64,000 nt of DNA from Zhihengliuella sp. ISTPL4 (GCF_002848265.1 NZ_CP025422.1:2510727-2574726); one strand, 5' to 3'; counted from the first letter of the stretch, positions 1 through 8,346 are shown. Notes: generated by a model from the letters alone, not told the origin. Numbers and translations are program-made.

Positions 1-1220
1 GGCATGGGGGTCATCGGCAGCAGGATCTCCTCGGTCGCTCCGGGCCCGGGACCGAGCGCCGCGAGCAGGGTGACGCGCGGGATCACGCCCGCGAGGCGGC
101 CGTCGGCATCCGTCACCGCGAGGGGCAGCGGCGACTCGACGGCGGGGACGAACAGGTTCATGAGCACGTCGTCCTCGCGGACGCTCTGCAGCACCGGCTT
201 GATGATGGAGTCGAGGCGCGTGGCGCCCTGGCGGACGAGCTTCACGGCGTCGCGGTCGGTGACCACGCCCACCAGCTGGCGGTCCTTGCCGACCACGTAG
301 GTCGCCGACATGTAGGCGTCGCGCATCTGGCGGAGCGCGGTGCGGGGACCGGCCGACTCGGCGACGACGGGGCGCGGACGCTCCATGACGTTCGCGGCGG
401 TGAGCACGCGGGCACGGTCGACGTCCTGCACGAACTGCTCGACGTAATCGTTCGCCGGGTCCATGAGGATGTCCTCCGGCGTGCCGATCTGCACGATGCG
501 ACCGTCGCGCATGACGGCGATGCGGTCACCGAGGAACATGGCCTCGTTGAGGTCGTGCGTGATGAAGACGATGGTCTTCTGGAGCTTCTGCTGCAGCTCC
601 AGGAGCTGCTCCTGCATCTCGCGGCGGATCAGCGGGTCGAGCGCGCTGAAGGCCTCGTCCATGAGCAGGATGTCGCTGTCGGCGGCGAGGGCGCGAGCGA
701 TGCCCACGCGCTGCTGCATGCCGCCGGACAGCTCGGAGGGCAGCTTGTCGCCCTGGCCCTCGAGGCCGACGAGGGCGAGGATCTCCTCGGCCTTGGCCTG
801 GCGCTCGGCCTTGCCGACCCCCTTGAGCTCGAGCGGGTAGGCGACGTTCGCGGCGACCGTGCGGTGCGGCAGCAGCGCGAAGTGCTGGAACACCATCGAG
901 ATGCGGTCGCGGCGGATCTCGCGCAGGCGCGCGGCCGGGATCCCCGTGATCGGGTCGCCGCCCACGGTGACGGCGCCGGCGGTGATGTCGTGCAGGCCGT
1001 TCAGCATGCGGATGATGGTCGACTTGCCCGATCCGGACAGGCCCATGATGACGAAGATCTCACCGCGGTTGACGGTGAAGCTGGCGTCGATGACGGCGGC
1101 GGTCCCCGCGTCGGCGACGGCCGTGCGGCTCTCCCCGGCCTTCAGTCGGCGGACGGCGGTGCTCGGATTCCTCCCGAACACCTTGTACAGATGGCGCGCT
1201 TCGAGTGCTGTTTCGGACAC
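1..1220 (-). CDS. proV: Glycine betaine/proline-type ABC transporter ATP-binding protein with CBS domains (3' end outside window)
   Basis: ATPase of an OpuA/ProU-type importer that takes up compatible solutes such as glycine betaine. Seen: an N-terminal ABC domain with Walker A GLSGSGKST near residue 60, a Q-loop region (SMVFQHFALLPH) and an LSGG-type signature with Walker B further on. A long C-terminal part resembles paired CBS domains, which in this family sense ionic strength or nucleotides. The start is the GTG at 1218-1220, preceded by a GGGG stretch. The coding frame stays open to base 1, so the C-terminus and presumably the permease and binding-protein genes lie beyond the left edge. 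CBS domains separate it from the shorter, CBS-less ATPase of the second importer at 31891-32751. Confidence 0.88.
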   Translation of the reverse strand, partial: MSETALEARHLYKVFGRNPSTAVRRLKAGESRTAVADAGTAAVIDASFTVNRGEIFVIMGLSGSGKSTIIRMLNGLHDITAGAVTVGGDPITGIPAARLREIRRDRISMVFQHFALLPHRTVAANVAYPLELKGVGKAERQAKAEEILALVGLEGQGDKLPSELSGGMQQRVGIARALAADSDILLMDEAFSALDPLIRREMQEQLLELQQKLQKTIVFITHDLNEAMFLGDRIAVMRDGRIVQIGTPEDILMDPANDYVEQFVQDVDRARVLTAANVMERPRPVVAESAGPRTALRQMRDAYMSATYVVGKDRQLVGVVTDRDAVKLVRQGATRLDSIIKPVLQSVREDDVLMNLFVPAVESPLPLAVTDADGRLAGVIPRVTLLAALGPGPGATEEILLPMTPM

Positions 1221-1412
1221 GTTTCCCCTGCGGCTCGGCTTCGGGTGGCTGAGCCTGCTTCGGTCACGCCCGGGTGATCCTCACGAGGCCGTTCGACGTC
1301 TTCGCTGTGGCGGCACAGGCGGCGGATTTCGGATCCGCCGCAGAGGGGATCGACCGTACGCCCACGCCTCTTCGCCGCACAGCTCATCGAAGGAAGGACG
1401 TGACCGCGGACT
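1221..1412. other. 5' region of the betaine ATPase gene with a small hairpin
   Basis: Non-coding stretch between the ATPase start (1220) and the terminator hairpins of the methyltransferase. It holds a perfect 7-bp inverted repeat, GGCGGAT / ATCCGCC, at 1320-1338 with a 5-nt loop. The last 60 bases before the start (minus strand) are rich in short GGCTC / GAGCC pairings. The promoter of the ATPase must lie here, but I see no convincing -35/-10 pair and no riboswitch I can name. Confidence 0.4.
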
Positions 1413-1511
1413 GGTCTATGGGCCGTCAGGCCCGCAGACCAACGTAACGAAATGGCCGGTCAGCGGCAAATCCTGCGCCGGGGACGTGCCCGGGTTTCCG
1501 CCGCTGACCGG
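1413..1511 (-). terminator. Two consecutive hairpins behind the methyltransferase gene
   Basis: On the minus strand, 40 bases after the methyltransferase stop, the arms CCGGTCAGCGG and CCGCTGACCGG (1501-1511 and 1456-1466) form an 11-bp perfect stem with a long loop. The stem is followed by a moderately T-rich ATTTCGTTACGTT. A second hairpin, GGTCT-x-GGGCC / GGCCC-x-AGACC, follows at 1413-1440. The position after a stop and before an independent gene suggests transcription termination. The long loop of the first hairpin leaves room for another RNA function. Confidence 0.5.
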
Positions 1512-1550
1512 GGGATAGTACGAGCGTCTAGCAATCTCGTCGCGGCGGCG

Positions 1551-2747
1551 TCATGGGCGCCGGACGGTGCGGGTCACCGTGAACTTCGGAGTGCGTCGGA
1601 GCTGCTCCGTGGGACCGATCAGGCGGGTCAGCTCGGCCCGGTATCCGAGGCTCGAGTTGTACACCGTGAACAGCTCTCCGCCGGGGCGGAGCAGGCGCGC
1701 GGCGGCATGGAACAGGCGGGTCGCGGCACCCGTGTGCACGCTGGCGCCGAGGTGGAATGGCGGGTTCAGGAGGACGGCGTCGAAGGAGGCATCCGAAAGC
1801 TCGGAGCCCGCGTCGTCGTGAGTGACCTGGACCCGGTCGGCCACCCCGTTCGCGATCATCGTGGCTCGCGCAGAGGCGACGGCGGCGGCCGAGCGGTCCG
1901 TGGCGACGACCCGGTCGTCCGGGCGGGCGAGCGCCCAGGACACGGCGAGCGCTCCGGTCCCGCAGCCGAGGTCGAGCACGCGGCGGCCGGGGCCGTTCAC
2001 AACTCCGGAAGATCGGGCGCTCGCACCGCCGTTCGGCGCGTTCTCGGGGCGTGTCGCCTCCGTTCTCCTGAGTTGTGAACCGTCGAGGTCGAGCGCCTCG
2101 AGCAAGACCCGGGTGCCGATGTCGAGGCGGGCCCCGGCGAAGGCGCCGCCGTGGGCCACGAGGACGAGGCCGCCGTGCCGCGCGGAGACCGGGAACGGCG
2201 GGGACTCGGCTACCGGGAGGGCACCGGTGGCGACGAGCAGCCGCGACTTCCGCTCGGCGCGTTGCGGCTGCACCTCGGCGAAGCTCCGACCCAGCACCTC
2301 GTTCTGGGCGAGGGTCATGTGCTTCACCCGGCCTCCGGCGATGAGCACGGCGTCGGAAGCGGCCCACCGGGCGACCGCATCCGCGATCTCCTCCAGTTCA
2401 GCGAGAGCCTTCGGCAGCTGCAGCAGCACGAGGCGCGCACCGGCGAGCAGGCTCTCGTCGAGTTCGTGCGGGATGAATCCGCCGAGCGCCAGCTCGTCCG
2501 CGTTCCGGGCGAGCGCGCGACGTCCGGAGGCGAGGTCCTGATGCACCCGGATCCCGGAGAGACCGGCCGCGGTCAGCGCGAGGGTGATCGCGCCGTACTC
2601 GTCTCCGATGACCACGATCCGGTCGCCTGCGACGCCCGCGGCGAGCGCTCGATCGACAAGCAGCAGGTCGGTCGCATCGTGGGCCTGGAGGTTGTCCGCT
2701 TCGACGTCGGGCCAGCGACGCAGACGACTGTAGGGGAACTCCGGCAC
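1551..2747 (-). CDS. Class I SAM-dependent methyltransferase, RsmC/RlmG-like (rRNA guanine-N2), with in-frame repeat insert
   Basis: Two-domain rRNA methyltransferase of the RsmC/RlmG type. An N-terminal pseudo-MTase domain covers residues 1 to about 215. The catalytic C-terminal domain starts at about 255, with SAM-binding VLDLGCGTGALA (257-268) and the substrate motif NPPFH (328-332). The family acts on a guanine N2 of 16S or 23S rRNA; which one is not decidable here. Start is the GTG at 2745-2747, six bases after a TACAGT hexamer and with no Shine-Dalgarno, so the mRNA is probably leaderless. Oddity: residues about 223-252, polar and low complexity, sit exactly where the two domains join and are encoded by an 86-bp palindromic repeat (1995-2080). 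Confidence 0.85.
   Translation of the reverse strand: MPEFPYSRLRRWPDVEADNLQAHDATDLLLVDRALAAGVAGDRIVVIGDEYGAITLALTAAGLSGIRVHQDLASGRRALARNADELALGGFIPHELDESLLAGARLVLLQLPKALAELEEIADAVARWAASDAVLIAGGRVKHMTLAQNEVLGRSFAEVQPQRAERKSRLLVATGALPVAESPPFPVSARHGGLVLVAHGGAFAGARLDIGTRVLLEALDLDGSQLRRTEATRPENAPNGGASARSSGVVNGPGRRVLDLGCGTGALAVSWALARPDDRVVATDRSAAAVASARATMIANGVADRVQVTHDDAGSELSDASFDAVLLNPPFHLGASVHTGAATRLFHAAARLLRPGGELFTVYNSSLGYRAELTRLIGPTEQLRRTPKFTVTRTVRRP
1995..2080. repeat. Palindromic repeat family A, copy 1 (inside a coding sequence)
   Basis: Terminal inverted arms GTTCACAACT (1995-2004) and AGTTGTGAAC (2071-2080) are perfect over 10 bp. Length is 86 bp, the same as copy 2 at 29391-29476. They share CACAACT-x-CGGA at the left end, GGCGTGTCG in the right half and the AGTT-x-TG end. 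The element lies in frame inside the rRNA methyltransferase gene and adds about 29 residues between its two domains. Confidence 0.75.
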
Positions 2748-2753
2748 CAGCCC

Positions 2754-2759
2754 ACTGTA
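2754..2759 (-). promoter_or_regulatory. -10 hexamer TACAGT of a probable leaderless methyltransferase mRNA
   Basis: On the minus strand TACAGT is followed by six bases and then the GTG start. This spacing puts the transcription start on or next to the start codon. No purine-rich ribosome-binding site is present, in keeping with a leaderless message. Confidence 0.5.
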
Positions 2760-2792
2760 CGCGGCCCGCCTCGACCCGCTGCCAGCTCACCG

Positions 2793-2838
2793 TTGACACG
2801 AACGCGGGTTCTGTGGTTACTTAGTTGAGTAAGTAACC
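2793..2838 (+). promoter_or_regulatory. Promoter and palindromic operator of the YtrA-type operon
   Basis: A consensus -35 TTGACA lies at 2793-2798. About 17-18 bases further sits the perfect inverted repeat GGTTACTTA / TAAGTAACC (2815-2838, 6-base centre), which overlaps the expected -10. The position just before a GntR-family gene suggests autorepression: the regulator would cover the -10 element. Confidence 0.7.
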
Positions 2839-2857
2839 CAGAAACCACGGAGGACTC

Positions 2858-3247
2858 GTGATCGAAGAAGGCAAACCGCTCTTCCTCCAGATCGCCGAGC
2901 AGATCGAGGACTCGATCCTCGACGGCTCGCTGGCCGAGGAGGCGCAGGCCCCTTCGACGAACGAGCTCGCCGCGTTCTACCGCATCAACCCCGCCACCGC
3001 CGCGAAGGGAGTCGCCATGCTCACCGACAAGGGAGTGCTCCACAAGCGCCGAGGCATCGGCATGTTCGTCTCGGAAGGCGCCAGGGAGATGCTCCTCGGC
3101 GAGCGCCGGGCGGCCTTCGCCGACCGCTACATCGATCCGCTCCTCGCGGAGGCCCGCACGCTGGGTCTCGGCGCGGAAGACCTCGCGGACCTGCTCCGGC
3201 AGCGCGCCGCACTCGCCCCCACCCCAGAAGGGAAGAACCCCGCATGA
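2858..3247 (+). CDS. GntR-family regulator, YtrA subfamily
   Basis: Small repressor of 129 residues, the length usual for the YtrA subfamily (winged helix plus a short dimerisation tail, no ligand domain). The wHTH covers residues 1-75, with PLFLQIAEQIEDSILDG and the recognition helix region NELAAFYRINPATAAKGV. Start is GTG 2858-2860 behind GGAGGA. It overlaps the ATPase gene by an ATGA junction and opens a three-gene operon. In known YtrA systems such regulators control the adjacent ABC exporter, often in response to cell-wall or membrane stress. The palindrome at 2815-2838 is its likely operator. Confidence 0.88.
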   Translation: MIEEGKPLFLQIAEQIEDSILDGSLAEEAQAPSTNELAAFYRINPATAAKGVAMLTDKGVLHKRRGIGMFVSEGAREMLLGERRAAFADRYIDPLLAEARTLGLGAEDLADLLRQRAALAPTPEGKNPA

Positions 3248-4161
3248 CCGCCGTCATCGAGGTGCAGAACCTCACCAAGCGCTACAAGGAGAAGAGGGCG
3301 CTCGACAACGTGTCCCTCTCGCTCGAGGGAGGCTCGATCTACGGGCTCCTCGGCCGCAACGGTGCCGGGAAGACGACACTCATGTCGATCCTCACGGCGC
3401 AGAACTTCGAGTCCTCCGGCACCGTGAAGGTGTTCGGCGAGCACCCGTACGAGAACGCGCACGTGCTCGGGCGGATCTGCTTCGTCCGGGAGAGCCAGAA
3501 GTACCCGGACGACGCGACCCCGCGGCACGCGTTCGCCGCCGCGCGCCTGTTCTTCCCGCACTGGGACCAGGACCTCGCGGACGAGCTCATCGCGGAGTTC
3601 CAGCTGCCGATGAAGCAGACCATCAAGAAGCTCTCCCGCGGGCAGCTCTCCGCCGTCGGCGTCATCATCGGCCTGGCCTCCCGCGCCGAGATCACGTTCT
3701 TCGACGAGCCCTACCTCGGGCTCGATGCCGTCGCCCGACAGATCTTCTACGACCGGCTCGTGGAGGACTACGCGGAGCATCCGCGCACGATCATCCTCTC
3801 CTCGCACCTGATCGACGAGGTCGCGAACCTCATCGAGAAGGTCATCGTGATCGACAACGGTCAGATCCTCCTCAACGAGGACACGGATGCCGTCCGCGAC
3901 CGTGCCGTGACCGTCGTCGGCGACGCCGCCAAGGTCGACGCCTGGACCGCCGGCCGAGAGGTCCTGCACCGGGACGAGCTCGGCCGCGTCGCCTCGGTCA
4001 CCGTTCTCGGTGCGCTCACCGCGGAAGACCGAGCCGAGGTGCGGGCCGCGGGCCTCGACCTCGCCCCCGTCTCGCTGCAGCAGCTCATCGTCCGCCTCAC
4101 GCAGAAGGCCGAGGCCCACCCCAGCAGCAGGGCCGAAGCCACCACGGAAGGAGTCCGCTGA
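3244..4161 (+). CDS. ABC transporter ATP-binding protein (YtrB-like)
   Basis: Cytoplasmic ATPase of an exporter-type ABC system, 305 residues. Walker A GRNGAGKTT is near residue 38, the signature is LSRGQ near 134, and Walker B with the following D-loop is ITFFDEPYLGLD near 155. The H-loop His is in SSHLIDE. Tail residues after about 220 resemble the C-terminal extension seen in BcrA/YtrB-type ATPases. Translationally coupled to the regulator before it and to the permease after it (both overlaps 1-4 bases). The substrate is unknown. Confidence 0.9.
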   Translation: MTAVIEVQNLTKRYKEKRALDNVSLSLEGGSIYGLLGRNGAGKTTLMSILTAQNFESSGTVKVFGEHPYENAHVLGRICFVRESQKYPDDATPRHAFAAARLFFPHWDQDLADELIAEFQLPMKQTIKKLSRGQLSAVGVIIGLASRAEITFFDEPYLGLDAVARQIFYDRLVEDYAEHPRTIILSSHLIDEVANLIEKVIVIDNGQILLNEDTDAVRDRAVTVVGDAAKVDAWTAGREVLHRDELGRVASVTVLGALTAEDRAEVRAAGLDLAPVSLQQLIVRLTQKAEAHPSSRAEATTEGVR

Positions 4162-4847
4162 TGCGACGCACACTCAACGTCATCCGCCTGCAGCTCATCA
4201 ACCGGCAGACCTTCGTCTGGGTCCCGCTGATCATCCTCGGCTCGGCCGTGGTGATCTCGGTCCTCATCTACGCGATGATCCCCGGTGACGCCCCCAAGTA
4301 CGGCGGAGGCGGTCAGGCGCCGCTGTGGTACTTCTTCGCCATCGGCATGTCGGCCATGACCCTGACATTCCCGTTCTCGCAGGCGATGAGCGTCACCCGG
4401 CGAGAGTTCTTCATCGGGACGCTCCTCACCGCCATCCTGGGCAGCGCCCTGCTCGGCATCCTGTTCCTCATCGGGGGCGCGATCGAGCTGGCCACGAACG
4501 GCTACGGCGTGAACGGCTGGGTCTTCCACCTGCCGTGGCTGTGGGAGGCCGGCCCGCTCGGCGCCTTCGTCGTCTACTTCACGCTCGCTCTGTTCTTCTT
4601 CGTGATCGGCTTCACCGGCGCGACGATCTACAAGAGCTGGGGGCCGATGGTGCTGACCATCGTGGGCGTGGCTCTGGCGCTCATCCTCGTCGGGGTCGTG
4701 TTCCTCGTGACGCGGCTCGAGCTGTGGGGAGACGTGTGGCTCGGCATCCTCGACCTCGGAGCGGTGGGCCTGGCCCTGTGGGGACTCGTGGTGGTCGCCG
4801 TCCTCAGCGGCATCTCCTTCCTCGCCTTCCGTCGGGCCACGCCCTGA
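4161..4847 (+). CDS. ABC transporter permease, ABC-2 type
   Basis: Integral membrane partner of the preceding ATPase, 228 residues. About six hydrophobic segments are visible, for example near residues 20-40, 57-78, 95-118, 130-155, 165-185 and 195-220. The ATG at 4161 shares its A with the TGA of the ATPase gene, so translation is coupled. The operon ends with the long hairpin at 4864-4908. The family resembles YtrC/D or bacitracin-type exporter permeases; nothing shows the substrate. Confidence 0.85.
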   Translation: MRRTLNVIRLQLINRQTFVWVPLIILGSAVVISVLIYAMIPGDAPKYGGGGQAPLWYFFAIGMSAMTLTFPFSQAMSVTRREFFIGTLLTAILGSALLGILFLIGGAIELATNGYGVNGWVFHLPWLWEAGPLGAFVVYFTLALFFFVIGFTGATIYKSWGPMVLTIVGVALALILVGVVFLVTRLELWGDVWLGILDLGAVGLALWGLVVVAVLSGISFLAFRRATP

Positions 4848-4863
4848 CGTGAGGATCGGAATC

Positions 4864-4908
4864 CGCGGATGCCGCGGCCGCGCACCCCGCGCGGTCGCGG
4901 CATCCGCG
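4864..4908 (+). terminator. Strong hairpin terminator of the YtrA-type operon
   Basis: Arms CGCGGATGCCGCG-G-CCGCGC and their complement pair over about 20 bp with one G-T wobble and a 3-base loop. The hairpin starts 16 bases after the permease stop. Only TT follows, as is common for actinobacterial terminators that lack a long U tract. Confidence 0.75.
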
Positions 4909-5021
4909 TTCGGCCGCCCTCTACCCGGCGCCCGGGGCCGGGGCAACCGGGTGGCCGCACGCCGCCTGCCGCCCTATCCTCGCCAGAGAGGACCACCCGA
5001 CCGCCGCGAGGAGAGGATGAC

Positions 5022-6140
5022 GTGACACCCGACCTTTCGCGCCTGCGCGTCCGCGAGCGTCGCTCGTACCTCGCTCGCACCGTCCGCGAGGCGGTCCGCC
5101 CCGCGCGCCTGCTCCTGGTGGCGAAGACGGCCCTCGCCGTCGGTCTCGCGTGGACCATCGCGCCGCACATGCCGGGCGTCACCGACGAGTACCCGTACTA
5201 CGCGCCCCTCGGCGCGCTCGTGAGCATGTACCCGACCCTCATGGGGTCGATGCGGTCGAGCCTGCAGACGCTGTTCGGGCTCGCGACGGGTATCGGCCTG
5301 GCCGCCCTCATCGTGCTCACGGTCGGACCGACGTGGTGGACGATCCCCCTCGTCGTCGGTCTCGGCGTCCTCGTCTCCGGCACCGGGTGGTTCGGCGTCG
5401 GCAAGGAGTACGTCCCGATGGCGGCGCTGTTCGTCCTCATCATCGGCGGCCAGAACGCCGATGAGTACTCCCTCGGATACCTGGCCCAGATGGGAGTCGG
5501 GGTCGTGATCGGCCTGGTGGTCAACCTCCTGTTCGCCCCGGCTCCGCTGATCGGATCGGCGGAAACGCGGGTCGAGGAGTTCCGCCGGCAGCTCGCGGGC
5601 CACCTGCACGATATCGGCTCCGCGGTCTCGGAATCCTGGCCGCCGGAGACAGCGCAGTGGGCCGACGACGCCGAGGCCCTCGCCGAGACCACCGCCGACC
5701 TCCGCGCCGCCCTGGCCGAAGCCGACGAGAGCGTCCGCTACAACCCCCGCGCGAGACGTCGGCACGCCGGCACCGCGCACATCCACGAACAGCTCTCGAC
5801 GCTCGACCGCATCGCGCATCTCATCCGCGACATCGCCGACGCGACGGCCGACACGATCTGGGAGCGTCCGGCCGGCATGCCCCTGGACCCGGCGCTGCCC
5901 GAGCCGCTGTCCGCGGCCTGCCACGCGGTGGCCGACGTCATCGCCGAGGAGGACCCGCAGTCGAGCGCGGCGCATCGCCGCCGCGGGGAGGCGGCGCGGG
6001 CGATCCGCCTCTTGCTGGAGAAGGTCGACGACCGCACATTCGACGTGCGCAGCTCGATGGGACCGGGCGTCCTGACGGCGATGCACCTTCGCCGCATCCT
6101 CATCCTCAGCGGCGAGCGCCCCGACGACGAGGACGAGTGA
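5022..6140 (+). CDS. FUSC / aromatic-acid-exporter-type membrane protein
   Basis: 372 residues. The first 185 contain about six membrane segments (clusters around residues 28-48, 60-80, 88-130, 145-175). The rest is a charged, mostly helical cytoplasmic domain ending in an acidic tail (DDEDE). This layout is that of FUSC/ArAE-like proteins, which are linked to export of aromatic or organic acids; substrate unknown. Start is GTG 5022-5024 with GAGGAGAGGA upstream. An earlier in-frame ATG would place the terminator hairpin at 4864-4908 inside the gene. The gene converges on the ArsR-type gene with one base between stops. Confidence 0.8.
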   Translation: MTPDLSRLRVRERRSYLARTVREAVRPARLLLVAKTALAVGLAWTIAPHMPGVTDEYPYYAPLGALVSMYPTLMGSMRSSLQTLFGLATGIGLAALIVLTVGPTWWTIPLVVGLGVLVSGTGWFGVGKEYVPMAALFVLIIGGQNADEYSLGYLAQMGVGVVIGLVVNLLFAPAPLIGSAETRVEEFRRQLAGHLHDIGSAVSESWPPETAQWADDAEALAETTADLRAALAEADESVRYNPRARRRHAGTAHIHEQLSTLDRIAHLIRDIADATADTIWERPAGMPLDPALPEPLSAACHAVADVIAEEDPQSSAAHRRRGEAARAIRLLLEKVDDRTFDVRSSMGPGVLTAMHLRRILILSGERPDDEDE

Positions 6141-6141
6141 G

Positions 6142-6732
6142 TCAGATGGTGTCGTCGGCGACGACGATGTCCAGCTGCCAGTAGCGGCCCGCGGGGTCGG
6201 TGTCGTCGTGCGCGGCGTCCGCGGCGGAGAGCACGTCGTTGATCTTGTGCATCACGTCGTCGAACTCGGCCTCCGTGAGGCGGATGGTGCGCTGCACGAA
6301 TGACGCGTGCACCTCGGCTGTGCGGCCGGAGACGTACTCTGGCGTCCAGGCCATGACCCGCCGCAGAAGGTCGACGTGGTCTTCCGCGAGCGCGGCCACC
6401 ACCGCGTCGCCGAGCGCTTCATCGACCACGGGGTTGTCGGGGCCGCCCACCGTGAGGGCGCCCTTCCGACCTGTCCAGACGCGATCCCGACGATCCCTGG
6501 CCTGCTCCGGTGCCTCCTCGATGAGCGCGGCTTCCGCGAGGGCCCGCAGATGGAAGCTGGCGCTGTTGGCAGGGACGCCGAGCTCCGTCGCGATGTCCGC
6601 CGCCCGCAAGAACCCGCGACGCGAGATGAGGCGCAGGATCTGCCGGCGCAACGGGTGGGAGTAGGCCTTGAGCATGGCCGACGTCATGAAGGCGGCGTCC
6701 TCCCGGGAGGTCGTTTCCGCGTCGTCGGCCAT
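6142..6732 (-). CDS. ArsR/SmtB-like winged-helix regulator
   Basis: 196 residues with an N-terminal wHTH (about 15-85) containing YSHPLRRQILRLI and the recognition segment PANSASFHLRAL. The C-terminal part is helical and carries no cysteine metal-binding motif, so this is not a metal sensor of the classical type. It is divergent from an MFS exporter with 70 bases between starts. The palindromes there suggest it represses the exporter and itself. Start ATG at 6730-6732 follows TAGGAT by six bases (probable leaderless mRNA). Confidence 0.85.
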   Translation of the reverse strand: MADDAETTSREDAAFMTSAMLKAYSHPLRRQILRLISRRGFLRAADIATELGVPANSASFHLRALAEAALIEEAPEQARDRRDRVWTGRKGALTVGGPDNPVVDEALGDAVVAALAEDHVDLLRRVMAWTPEYVSGRTAEVHASFVQRTIRLTEAEFDDVMHKINDVLSAADAAHDDTDPAGRYWQLDIVVADDTI

Positions 6733-6738
6733 CCCCCG

Positions 6739-6796
6739 ATCCTAGTCACGCAATTGCGCACCAATAGTTGCGCAACTTATATTGCGGAACTATCGT
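6739..6796. promoter_or_regulatory. Divergent promoters and palindromic operator between ArsR-type gene and MFS gene
   Basis: Minus strand: TAGGAT (6739-6744) six bases before the regulator ATG. Plus strand: TATCGT (6791-6796) six bases before the MFS ATG. The plus -35 would be TTGCGC at 6768-6773 with a 17-base spacer. This -35 lies inside the perfect palindrome AGTTGCGCAACT (6766-6777). Related half-sites GCAATTGC (6750-6757) and ATTGCG (6781-6786) flank it. A repressor bound here would block both promoters. Confidence 0.65.
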
Positions 6797-6802
6797 CGAG
6801 CC

Positions 6803-8101
6803 ATGAGCACCACGACGATCCCCCGCCGCCTGTGGCGGAACACGCCCTATCTCACCTGGCTCGTCAGCGACACGAGCAAGGGACTCGCGTCCGCCCTGTT
6901 CGGATTCGCCGTCCCGCTCCTCGCCCTCATCGTCACGAACGACCCCGCGCAGGCCGGCATCATCGCGGGGGCGGGGATGGTGGCGCGGGTGCTGCTCACC
7001 CTCGTCGGCGGGATCCTCGCGGATCGGCACCGGCGCATCGTGCTCATGCTCGTCGGTTCGCTCCTGGGTGTCGTGCTGGCCGGGGCTTTCACACTCCTCG
7101 CCCTCAGCGGCTCCCTCACCTTCGCGACCCTCCTCGTGATCGACGTGCTGCTCGCCGCTCGCAGCGGCCTCTTCGATGTCGCCGGGGAGAGCGCGCTGAA
7201 GGAGATCGTCCCGGACGACGCGATGGGGCGCGCGCAGGCCGCGAACCAGGGGCGCGATGCCGCCCTCCAGCTCGCCGGAGGGCCGCTGGGCGGGCTGTTG
7301 CTCGGCGTGGGCGGATGGCTCGTCGGCGTCGTCATGACCGCCTGCCACCTCGTCGCGGCCGTGACCGCCGGGCTGCTCGGCCGTCAGACCAGACGAGCGG
7401 GCATCGCCGACACCGGTGCCGAGGAGGACGCAGACCTCGACGCGCCCGTGGTCCGCCCGAACGCCTGGCGGGAACTCCGCGAAGGCTTCGCCTGGCTGCT
7501 GTCCCGCCCAGACCTCGGCGGCGTGATGCTCATCATGACCATCGTCAACCTCGGCTTCAACGCCGCGATCACCACCGCCGTCTACGCGCTGCAGCAGGCG
7601 GGGCACTCCGAACTGCTCATCGGAACCGTCAGCGCGGCCATCGGCGCCGTGATGCTCGTCGGCGCGATCGTCGCCCCACTGCTCGTCCCGCGGATCCCGG
7701 CGGGCCCGCTCACGATCGTCGGGCTGACGGTCGTCGCCCTCGGCGCCGTCGCGCTGTCGTTCGTCTCGGCGCCGTGGGCCGTCGCCGCCGTCCTCGGTGC
7801 CACGGTGCTCCTCGTCCCCGCCCTCAATGCGGGGATGATGGGCTACTTCATGGTCGCCACGCCGTCACGCCTGCTGGGTCGTGCGAACAGCGCCATGGGG
7901 GTGCTCGCGATGGGGGCGATGCCGCTCGCCCCCCTCATCGCCGGCTTTGGCCTCGCGTGGGCCGGGCGCCAGGGCACCATCCTGCTCTGCGCGGCCCTGT
8001 GCCTGATGGCCGCTGCCCTCGCGATCGGGAACCGCGCCCTCCGCAGCCTTCCGGTCGAGTCCCGATGGGCCGCGCACGCCGCCCAGTACGAGGCGGACTG
8101 A
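6803..8101 (+). CDS. MFS transporter (probable drug/metabolite exporter)
   Basis: 432 residues with about 12 membrane segments. The loop GGILADRHRRIV (about residues 72-83) matches the conserved MFS motif between helices 2 and 3. The family of 12-TM exporters with this motif uses proton antiport. Control by the divergent ArsR-type gene suggests an efflux role. The chosen ATG at 6803 is preceded by TATCGT plus six bases. An in-frame ATG seven codons earlier would lie within the promoter. Confidence 0.85.
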   Translation: MSTTTIPRRLWRNTPYLTWLVSDTSKGLASALFGFAVPLLALIVTNDPAQAGIIAGAGMVARVLLTLVGGILADRHRRIVLMLVGSLLGVVLAGAFTLLALSGSLTFATLLVIDVLLAARSGLFDVAGESALKEIVPDDAMGRAQAANQGRDAALQLAGGPLGGLLLGVGGWLVGVVMTACHLVAAVTAGLLGRQTRRAGIADTGAEEDADLDAPVVRPNAWRELREGFAWLLSRPDLGGVMLIMTIVNLGFNAAITTAVYALQQAGHSELLIGTVSAAIGAVMLVGAIVAPLLVPRIPAGPLTIVGLTVVALGAVALSFVSAPWAVAAVLGATVLLVPALNAGMMGYFMVATPSRLLGRANSAMGVLAMGAMPLAPLIAGFGLAWAGRQGTILLCAALCLMAAALAIGNRALRSLPVESRWAAHAAQYEAD

Positions 8102-8127
8102 GGCGGGCGGAGGCCGGAGCCCGGGCG

Positions 8128-8346
8128 CTAGGGCGCGACCGCGAGCACGGTGATTCCCGCCGCCGCGGAGGCCACGGCGAGCGCCAGCGCGATCGCGATG
8201 AGGATGATGTGCACGCGGAGGAACGGGGTGGCCTTGCCGTTCTCGTCGCGGGCGCGCGGATCGTTCGCGACCCGCTTGTAGAACCTCGGCCAGACCAGCA
8301 CGTTGAAACCGGCGTTGAGGAACAGCACGACGACGAGGGCGATCAC
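8128..8346 (-). CDS. SCO4848-family small membrane protein
   Basis: 72 residues with two hydrophobic helices (about 1-18 and 45-70). The loop has WPRFYKRVANDPRA, which resembles the WPRF...DPRA pattern of the SCO4848 family found across Actinobacteria. Function unknown. Start is GTG 8344-8346, six bases after TAGCGT on the minus strand, the leaderless layout again. It stands alone, convergent with the MFS gene and divergent from the sigma-factor cassette. Confidence 0.8.
   Translation of the reverse strand: MIALVVVLFLNAGFNVLVWPRFYKRVANDPRARDENGKATPFLRVHIILIAIALALAVASAAAGITVLAVAP

Noticed and set aside
1221..1412. Possible c-di-AMP or glycine riboswitch before the betaine ATPase
   Set aside because: I could not find the conserved core of either class; only generic hairpins are visible.
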